Shown here piece after piece: positions 58,292 through 64,000 of a stretch of DNA of 64,000 nt. This DNA comes from an uncultured Candidatus Saccharibacteria bacterium (lineage in GTDB: Bacteria > Patescibacteriota > Saccharimonadia > Saccharimonadales > Saccharimonadaceae): positions 89,584 through 153,583 of the forward strand of contig CAMVRN010000001.1 of the NCBI GenBank assembly GCA_947169915.1. The letters are read 5' to 3'. Within the stretch, counting starts at the first letter, position 1. Each line of letters begins with the position of its first letter. A program made the position numbers and the translations under genes. The notes below the pieces were generated by a model that did no database searches, had not been told where the DNA came from, and saw only the letters and a list, made by a program, of their open reading frames with translations.

Positions 58292-60202
58292 TTATTTATT
58301 GGCAATTTCTTGAAGTGCTAAGTTTAATAGTTTTATGTTGAATTCTCTGTTATTTGATGATAACTCCCAAGTATTCTGATTGACGTCAGCGAGCTTTCGT
58401 TCTGGAAGGTTGAGTGTTTGGATTTTTTCGTTTTTATAGTATTCTGAACCGTCTGCCAATGACTGAATTAAATATTCCCAGTTTGAGCCTAGGACTTTTC
58501 TGGCGTTTTTGTATTTTTCCAGTTTATCTTTAATTTCATCTGAGTTGGCAGAGGAATTCATTTGTTTATCTAATAGACTAAGGTTTTCAAATCTAAATCT
58601 TTCAGTATCAAAATCTTCGGGTCTAAAGAATTTGTTTTTCTTACTTTGCCAATTAGATAATCTATCAGAATTTTCATATTCTAATACACTATATAAATGC
58701 TCAATAGAAAAGTTCTCGCCAGCTAGAATGTATTGCAAATATTCGCTGAAGTCATGAGAATTATCGGCAGTTTTGTCCAGAAAACTTTCTTGACACCCCA
58801 TGACTACTTTTATTAGTCTTGAATAATCTTTAATATTGATATTTGAGACGTTTTTGTGGTCATTGTAGTTTAAATTGAAGATGTCTTCAATGGCGATGTT
58901 TGTTAAAATATCTAAAATTGAATTATTGTATTCACCTTTTTCGTTGACAGATATATTATCAATTAACCCTATTGTTCTTTTAGTGCTACTGCGAATGTAA
59001 TTCCAGATGAGAGTAAGATTTATTCGTTTAGATATAGTATTGAGCTCGTCTAACGAAATTGCGTTGGTGCCAGGATTGTATATATCATTATTGCCTGAAT
59101 AGTCGTGTCTTGTTTTGAACAGTTCGGTCAAGATTTTTAGTATATCTGAATATTTCTCGTATTGAAGTAATACCCAGGATAGATATAATGAAGAGCTTGG
59201 GTCTAGGCCAATATCCATGTTGGCGAAGTATTTGTAAATCGTTTCAAAATCAGATAAGTATTGGACGAATTTTTCAGTAAACTCTTTGGCTTTTATAGCG
59301 TCGTTAAATACCTCGTTTTTATAGAAAGACATCCATTTGCCTACGCCGGTTTCTGGAAGTGTTAAGATATTGTTATCGTTTTTATAATAGGCGTTGAGGA
59401 AAATATAGATAACATTATTGATGCCGTGCTTGTCACGGTCTTCACCGTAAGCTTTATAATCTTCTAAATCTGTACTTAAGCCAGGATAATTGGCGATTTT
59501 GGCAATTTGTTGCTTGATTTCAAAGATGTTATCTCCGGTTTCTGCTAGCCTGATAGATTGAGAGAGAATGGAATAAAAAATGTCAGCTTGGGTTAATTGA
59601 ATAGATAAGGAATTGATGTTTAGAAAGTATTTCAGAGATTCGCTGATGTTACTATACTCTAACGAAATAAGTTTTACATTGTTTAGAATGTAGTTATAAA
59701 GGCCATCATACCAGCTTTCCTGATATCCACTCCAGGCATTATCTATTTGACTATTAATTCTGTCTATGGTTTTGGATATATCAACACTATAGCCTTGTGA
59801 ATTGAAATGATTTTCTAGACCGAGGTTGTATTTTAATTCTTCTGTTAAGTAAAATTCTTCCTGAAGGACGAATTCGTCATCGGAAAATAGTAATTTTGCG
59901 TTAATATCTTTAACCTCGTCGGAGCATTTTTGAGAGAGGATGGACAAGATGAGGATTAAACTCGTCAAACGTTGCTGACCGTCAATAACGTCATTGACTT
60001 TGGCTGAGCAGAAAGCCAAAGTGCCAATAAAGTAGTCGGATGAAGGGTTGTTTTTATACTGGCTAAATATATCATCTATAAATTTGTAGAGGTTTCTACC
60101 ATCGTTTTCCTGACCCCAGACATAATCTCTTTGATAATATGGAACGTTTATAATCTTATATTTGTTAAAGATTTCTTTTACGCTAATAAAATCATGCTTC
60201 AT
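58292..60202 (-). CDS. DUF262/DUF1524 (GmrSD-like) restriction-type protein
   Basis: A 636-residue protein. The DUF262 N-terminus has VPYYQRDYVWG (about 20-30), DYFIGTLAF and VIDGQQRLTSLILILSIL (about 70-87); the DGQQR motif belongs to the ParB-like nucleotide-using fold of GmrS/SspE/BrxU-type proteins. The C-terminal region has IEHLYSVLE and RFRFENLSLLDKQMNSSANS, matching the EH and NLTLL-NSSAS motifs of DUF1524 HNH nucleases, although the usual IEHILP is altered. Fourth gene of the operon, nine bases after hsdS, with AGGAGG. Confidence 0.85.
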   Translation of the reverse strand: MKHDFISVKEIFNKYKIINVPYYQRDYVWGQENDGRNLYKFIDDIFSQYKNNPSSDYFIGTLAFCSAKVNDVIDGQQRLTSLILILSILSQKCSDEVKDINAKLLFSDDEFVLQEEFYLTEELKYNLGLENHFNSQGYSVDISKTIDRINSQIDNAWSGYQESWYDGLYNYILNNVKLISLEYSNISESLKYFLNINSLSIQLTQADIFYSILSQSIRLAETGDNIFEIKQQIAKIANYPGLSTDLEDYKAYGEDRDKHGINNVIYIFLNAYYKNDNNILTLPETGVGKWMSFYKNEVFNDAIKAKEFTEKFVQYLSDFETIYKYFANMDIGLDPSSSLYLSWVLLQYEKYSDILKILTELFKTRHDYSGNNDIYNPGTNAISLDELNTISKRINLTLIWNYIRSSTKRTIGLIDNISVNEKGEYNNSILDILTNIAIEDIFNLNYNDHKNVSNINIKDYSRLIKVVMGCQESFLDKTADNSHDFSEYLQYILAGENFSIEHLYSVLEYENSDRLSNWQSKKNKFFRPEDFDTERFRFENLSLLDKQMNSSANSDEIKDKLEKYKNARKVLGSNWEYLIQSLADGSEYYKNEKIQTLNLPERKLADVNQNTWELSSNNREFNIKLLNLALQEIANK

Positions 60203-60210
60203 ATATCCTC

Positions 60211-61482
60211 CTAGTATTGATATGTATAATTATCTATTAATTTTTGATTGTAATTGACTTTGCCTGATAAATAGAGATAGGAAATATAATTGATGGCTAG
60301 AGTATAATGTCTGCCGTTTTCTTCCCAAATATAATCTTCGCCTGCGGCAACTTCTAGACAGGGGAGGAGGATGATTTCGCGTCCGACTCTCGTAGAATTG
60401 GGCAACCAACTGTAATTGTATATACCGTTGCGACATACTTTCGTAATGGTTTTTGCTAGAAATAGATTGAGTTCCTTGCTGCTATTCATCTCCTTTTTTA
60501 ATTTTTCCTGTTTTGCGATTAGCCTAAAAACGCTTCCGTGTGTGTCCATCAAAACAAAATCGTAGTCGTGATAGAAGCATAGGCCAAAATGCATTGAATA
60601 TGTAAGATAATTATTCATTTTTTTTAATTCAGTTTCGCTATTTTTCTCTAGAAATCCCGATATGCCGTTGTTTTTCTCACTTTGCGTAATCAGCGCTATA
60701 GGGTGTTCATTGTCTTTTTCATTGGATATGTTCAGTGCTTTTTTGTTGGTAGATAGCTGATTTCTACTATCAAAAACAAAAAGTGAATCAAGTGAGAAAC
60801 TTTTCCAAGAAACTAGTGGTTTTTCTTTTAGGTATTCTGCTTCATATTTTGCTTTTTCTGCTTCATATTTTGCTTTTTCTGCTTCATACAGGCGAATGGT
60901 TTTTTGTTCGCGTAATTCTTTGGCTTCGTCCATTAACTTTTTGATATAGTCCACGGCTAAAGTATAATGTCTGCCGTTTTCTTCCCAAATATAATCTTCG
61001 CCTGCGGCAACTTCTAGACAGGGGAGGAGGATGATTTCGCGTGGGAATGTATCTTTAGTCACTGCATATGTTTGGTTGAAAATGCCATTTGCAAAGATGG
61101 TCGTGATAATGGTGGCAGCAAATTGCGCACACTGTTTATTATTGACAAATAATTCTTTTAGTTTTTCATTTTTATAGTGTAGTAATGCATTATGTCCTGT
61201 GGAGACGATATCGTAGTCGTGGTAGAAGCAAGTTCCTGCTCCACCATTTCCATTTGATGCTATTGTCAAATAATTACTTACTTTCTTTTGAAGTATTTCA
61301 TTGTCAATTGGTAGATAATTGACTATTCCATTATTGAATTTTCCAGCTGTAACATTTGCTATATATCCTTCTGTTGGCTTGCTAACTGGGTTATACTGTT
61401 TTGCTGTTTTGGATAGTTTATGAGCTCCGCTCAATTCAAATAGGTTATCCAGTCTAAATGCTTTCCAAATAACTTCGCTCAT
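60211..61482 (-). CDS. hsdS: Type I-like specificity subunit with two target domains
   Basis: A 423-residue HsdS of the compact type seen with type IIG/BcgI-like systems. Two halves (1-180 and 225-400) each begin WKxFxLDxLF and each end REIILLPCLEVAAGEDYIWE plus NGRHYTLA, which is identical in both at the DNA level. A helical linker (182-222) carries a repeated EAEKAKY heptad. Each half should read one half of a bipartite target. Coupled to hsdM (two-base gap) and to the DUF262 gene. Confidence 0.88.
   Translation of the reverse strand: MSEVIWKAFRLDNLFELSGAHKLSKTAKQYNPVSKPTEGYIANVTAGKFNNGIVNYLPIDNEILQKKVSNYLTIASNGNGGAGTCFYHDYDIVSTGHNALLHYKNEKLKELFVNNKQCAQFAATIITTIFANGIFNQTYAVTKDTFPREIILLPCLEVAAGEDYIWEENGRHYTLAVDYIKKLMDEAKELREQKTIRLYEAEKAKYEAEKAKYEAEYLKEKPLVSWKSFSLDSLFVFDSRNQLSTNKKALNISNEKDNEHPIALITQSEKNNGISGFLEKNSETELKKMNNYLTYSMHFGLCFYHDYDFVLMDTHGSVFRLIAKQEKLKKEMNSSKELNLFLAKTITKVCRNGIYNYSWLPNSTRVGREIILLPCLEVAAGEDYIWEENGRHYTLAINYISYLYLSGKVNYNQKLIDNYTYQY
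60301..60382. repeat. 82-bp direct repeat, copy 1
   Basis: Identical base for base to 60961-61042. Encodes the end of the second HsdS half (residues about 368-396). Confidence 0.95.
60836..60888. repeat. 21-bp tandem repeat in the hsdS linker
   Basis: Two and a half copies of tctgcttcatattttgctttt on the plus strand, each encoding one seven-residue turn (EAEKAKY) of the helix between the two target domains. Confidence 0.93.
60961..61042. repeat. 82-bp direct repeat, copy 2
   Basis: Identical to 60301-60382, displaced by exactly 660 bp, which equals 220 codons, so recombination between them keeps the frame. Confidence 0.95.
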
Positions 61483-61484
61483 TG

Positions 61485-62969
61485 TTAGTCCTCGCTCAGA
61501 ATATTGACAATGTATTTTTCAAACGAGCCATCTTCGTCTTTGAAGTTATTATTTGCTTCATCTATAAGTTTCTGCTTTTCGGATAACATCTTTTTAATGG
61601 TAATATTTTCCAGCGTAATGTCAGCTTCTTCTTTGTCGGTCTTGATTCGGCTTGGATTAATTTGGGCGACAATCTCAAGTTCTTTATTTACTTCGTAGAA
61701 ATTGTTCCAGTTTCTGACGAATTGAGAGCTTGTAGTTTCAACTGATTTATTTTTCATTTTCTCAAAAAGTTCTTTTTTCTTTTTTTCATAGGTATGGTTC
61801 TTATCTACGAGACCGCTATCTTTCAAATAAATATAGCCAGTGTCTGTAAAATTGTAATACCTAATCTTATCGTCGGCAGAGTGTGGTTTATCTACGTTAA
61901 AGACAAAAATTGAAGCTGGCTGAGATTTGCCGCTGTCGGTAAACAAATCGTCTTGCATTTTAATGACGGATTCTAAAGTAGCGATATTTAAAATTCTTGA
62001 GAAGATGTCTTTTTTCTGACCAAATTTTTGTGGAGGAATAATTACGATAACCTTGGTGCCAGTCTCTGAATTTCCACTAATTAGTGAGATGTTTTTTTCA
62101 ACGATTTCTAGTGGTTTGTATTTGTCTTCGTAAGGGGGATTAAGGATTGCTTTGGTTGGCTGAATTCTTTCTTCTTGTTCTCCATTTTTAATTTTGAAGG
62201 AGGACTTTTCTAGTTTTAAAACATCTTCATTAAACAATAAGTGGTAGTTTAGTGATTTTAGTAGGAAATTAGCGAGACACAAGGTGACCATTTTTGAATC
62301 TACGTCACTCGCAATGATAGAGTTGTAGAGCTTTTTCTGATATTTGTTGTATTCTTCTTGGGTGATTAACTTGTTTGAAAGATCTTTATTCATGTCATTT
62401 AGCATTTTAGAATAGGAGAGCAAAGAGAATAGTCCAGTACCGCTACACAAATCAGCTATGATATCTTTTTTGTAATCTATATCTGCCAGGTCAATCATTA
62501 GTTGGGCTGCGAATACGGGAGTTAAGACGATACCGTCATCGCCAGTTTTGGCTTTTTTGTCTATTTCCATATAAAGGGTCTCAAAGAACAAATCTGATGG
62601 TTTGATGATGATGAAATCTTTTGAGATGAAATCCTCTACGAATTTTTTGAATTCTTTACGATTGCTGTCTAATTTCGTGTTGACACCTGCGATAGTTTGT
62701 AGTGAATCAAAGATGGCTGCTTTTGTTTTTGGGAGTAGGTTGAGGCTCTCAATGCCTTGTTTGGCCAGACTGATTAATTGATCGATTGGTCTAGTCTTTT
62801 CATCTGTGAAATTAATAATTGATGTCAGCTTATTGACGTTTTGAAAATCTGTATTGGTTTTTAGACAGAAAATAAGCATTGCGATAAAAATAGTTTTACT
62901 GTTTCTATTTATTTCTGGATCTAATTCATAAATACGTTGATTAAGGCTTTTGATTTGACGTAGTTCCAT
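61485..62969 (-). CDS. hsdM: N6-adenine DNA methylase, HsdM-like
   Basis: A 494-residue gamma-class adenine methylase. A helical N-terminal part (1-130), then VLTPVFAAQLMIDLA (148-162), SAM motif I ADLCSGTGLFS (172-182) and catalytic NPPY (277-280). It lacks the N-terminal length of many HsdM but matches the group that pairs with short HsdS. Second gene of the operon, 20 bases after the nuclease gene, with AAGGAG. Confidence 0.92.
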   Translation of the reverse strand: MELRQIKSLNQRIYELDPEINRNSKTIFIAMLIFCLKTNTDFQNVNKLTSIINFTDEKTRPIDQLISLAKQGIESLNLLPKTKAAIFDSLQTIAGVNTKLDSNRKEFKKFVEDFISKDFIIIKPSDLFFETLYMEIDKKAKTGDDGIVLTPVFAAQLMIDLADIDYKKDIIADLCSGTGLFSLLSYSKMLNDMNKDLSNKLITQEEYNKYQKKLYNSIIASDVDSKMVTLCLANFLLKSLNYHLLFNEDVLKLEKSSFKIKNGEQEERIQPTKAILNPPYEDKYKPLEIVEKNISLISGNSETGTKVIVIIPPQKFGQKKDIFSRILNIATLESVIKMQDDLFTDSGKSQPASIFVFNVDKPHSADDKIRYYNFTDTGYIYLKDSGLVDKNHTYEKKKKELFEKMKNKSVETTSSQFVRNWNNFYEVNKELEIVAQINPSRIKTDKEEADITLENITIKKMLSEKQKLIDEANNNFKDEDGSFEKYIVNILSED

Positions 62970-62989
62970 TTAAGCTCCTTGATTTAGTA

Positions 62990-64000
62990 TTATTCTTCAG
63001 ATTCTTTTTGGACTGGGATGTAAACCTTTTTTAGAGGGAACATATCGCGATATTTTTCATCTAACTTATCGTAATATTCCAGAAATAGTTTTACAAACTG
63101 GACACCATTAATACCTCTAATGATTGGGTTTTGTTCTAGATAATCTTTTGCATCTTTTGAATAATCTGAAAGGGCGACAAAGAATCCGTAATCTCCTTCA
63201 CGTAATGAACCTTTTAAGTTCCGGATGAGAGGCGATGAAATCTTTGAGTCTTGGCTTTTGGCTTGAACAACAATTCTTGGTGGCAGTTGTAATTCTCCTT
63301 GATAAGCAACGATGTCTTTACCTTCATCGCCCCCATGTTGTGAAATTTTTGTTCTATACCCCATTGCCTCTAATACATTTGCAACAAGTTCTTCGAAATC
63401 ATAGCCTTTAAGCTGTCTACTAATTTCTTTGATTATAAAATCTGTTGTGCTTTCTTGAATTTCTTCAGCTGTTACAGCTACGCTTTCGTCTTCTTCTGAA
63501 ATATCATTCACGACGTTGTTTTCTATGGCGGCCATGAATTCGTTCGCGTAGTTTTTTACCGTAAAAAGAGTTATAAAAGACCCAATTTCGTATAGTGCGC
63601 CTTGAGAAAAAGCGGTTCTTGGAAGTTGCTTGAGCCATTTTACTTTTCTTTGATGTACATAGTGGTTTGCTTTGCTATTAAAAGTGTAATCGCTTTCTAC
63701 TGTACCTATATTAATCATACGGTCACTTTTAGAAGGAAAAACTACATAATCACCAATTTGCATTTCGCAGGTAAATCTAAATAGAGTTCCGGAATTAGTA
63801 GCAATATTGCCTTTCTTAGCGTCTGGGTAGGTTGAGGTATATTTTTCTCGGAATGCGTCTCGGTTTTTTTCTACATTAGATAAATCACCGATTTTTTCCC
63901 AACCTATGGCAAGTGTATTTCTTTGCAGAAACAGATCATCGTTTATTTCTGGAGTGTGAATGCCCCAAATGTGTTTTTCTTCCATTATTTCGTTATTCAT
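62990..64000 (-). CDS. Mrr-like restriction endonuclease
   Basis: A 336-residue protein reaching the right edge; the ATG at 64000 may or may not be the true start, and M6 is an alternative. The N-terminus (HIWGIHTPEINDDLFLQRNT; QIGDYVVFPSKSDRMINIGT) looks like a modified-base or EVE/PUA-type reader. The C-terminal Mrr catalytic fold has YDFEELVANVLEAMGYRTKI (200-219), GGDEGKDIVAY with candidate D229, and VQAKS with Q246-A-K248. It leads the operon, so it probably cuts on behalf of, or beside, the methylase-specificity pair. No HsdR translocase is visible inside the window. Confidence 0.88.
   Translation of the reverse strand: MNNEIMEEKHIWGIHTPEINDDLFLQRNTLAIGWEKIGDLSNVEKNRDAFREKYTSTYPDAKKGNIATNSGTLFRFTCEMQIGDYVVFPSKSDRMINIGTVESDYTFNSKANHYVHQRKVKWLKQLPRTAFSQGALYEIGSFITLFTVKNYANEFMAAIENNVVNDISEEDESVAVTAEEIQESTTDFIIKEISRQLKGYDFEELVANVLEAMGYRTKISQHGGDEGKDIVAYQGELQLPPRIVVQAKSQDSKISSPLIRNLKGSLREGDYGFFVALSDYSKDAKDYLEQNPIIRGINGVQFVKLFLEYYDKLDEKYRDMFPLKKVYIPVQKESEE

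Noticed and set aside
1-64000. Recoding of UGA as glycine (SR1/Gracilibacteria code)
   Set aside because: Genes end normally at TGA (for example the PAP2 gene) and conserved glycines are coded by GGN.
1-64000. CRISPR array
   Set aside because: No regularly spaced short repeats found; the only tandem repeat is inside hsdS and is coding.

Overview
The window reads as a chromosome segment of a reduced-genome bacterium of the Candidate Phyla Radiation (Patescibacteria), most probably a Saccharibacteria (TM7) relative. This is inferred from gene content: slimmed-down house-keeping proteins (a UvrC without its C-terminal HhH region, a short KsgA/Erm-like methylase, a LigA without zinc-finger cysteines), many small single-pass surface proteins, peptidoglycan hydrolases, a membrane pyrophosphatase and no biosynthetic operons apart from folD. 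UGA is used as an ordinary stop, so the SR1/Gracilibacteria recoding does not apply. At least twenty genes have a sigma-70-like -10 box (TATAAT, TAAAAT, TATGAT or TACAAT) placed only 6-9 bases before the start codon, which implies leaderless mRNAs. Other genes have a longer leader and a clear AGGAGG-type ribosome binding site.

Layout. 0-20.6 kb is core: typA, a membrane thioredoxin, a secreted lysozyme/C39 protein, tRNA-Val/Lys, a sortase-type surface protein, a MacB-like ABC exporter, secG with an oligopeptide-binding protein, uvrC, enolase, and a lemA-htpX-membrane protein-ligA operon. 20.6-23.1 kb is an AT-rich insert (ABC-2 exporter plus AbrB-type regulator with a 20-bp palindromic operator) next to a scarred tRNA-Gly locus. 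23-34 kb is core again: transglycosylase-like protein, membrane pyrophosphatase, DUF2726 protein, tRNA-Phe, hisS and rRNA methylase, a DsbA-like protein with a CxxC membrane partner, phosphoesterases, tRNA-Leu/Cys, and a candidate small RNA with its own promoter and terminator. 34-37.4 kb holds capsule/polymer control genes (PHP phosphatase, Wzz/BY-kinase, LytR-CpsA-Psr). 37.4-55.4 kb holds der, ychF, a large repeat-rich surface protein with a VPNTG anchor, two ABC exporters, PAP2 phosphatase, acetyltransferase, a small NrdD-like protein behind two NrdR-box-like operators, a DUF218 protein, folD, murB and small membrane proteins.

55.4-64 kb is an accessory island starting at tRNA-Lys(CUU). 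It opens with the remnant of a serine recombinase, then an unrecognised three-gene operon (two paralogous small proteins flanking a 259-residue protein), then pseudogene scars (HsdS tail, CDF transporter) and an opposite-strand restriction-type operon: Mrr-like nuclease, HsdM methylase, two-domain HsdS and a DUF262/DUF1524 (GmrSD-like) protein. The hsdS gene contains a perfect 82-bp direct repeat exactly 660 bp (220 codons) apart and a 21-bp tandem repeat in the linker, which looks like a built-in specificity switch. This island is the strongest candidate for a new or hybrid defence system.
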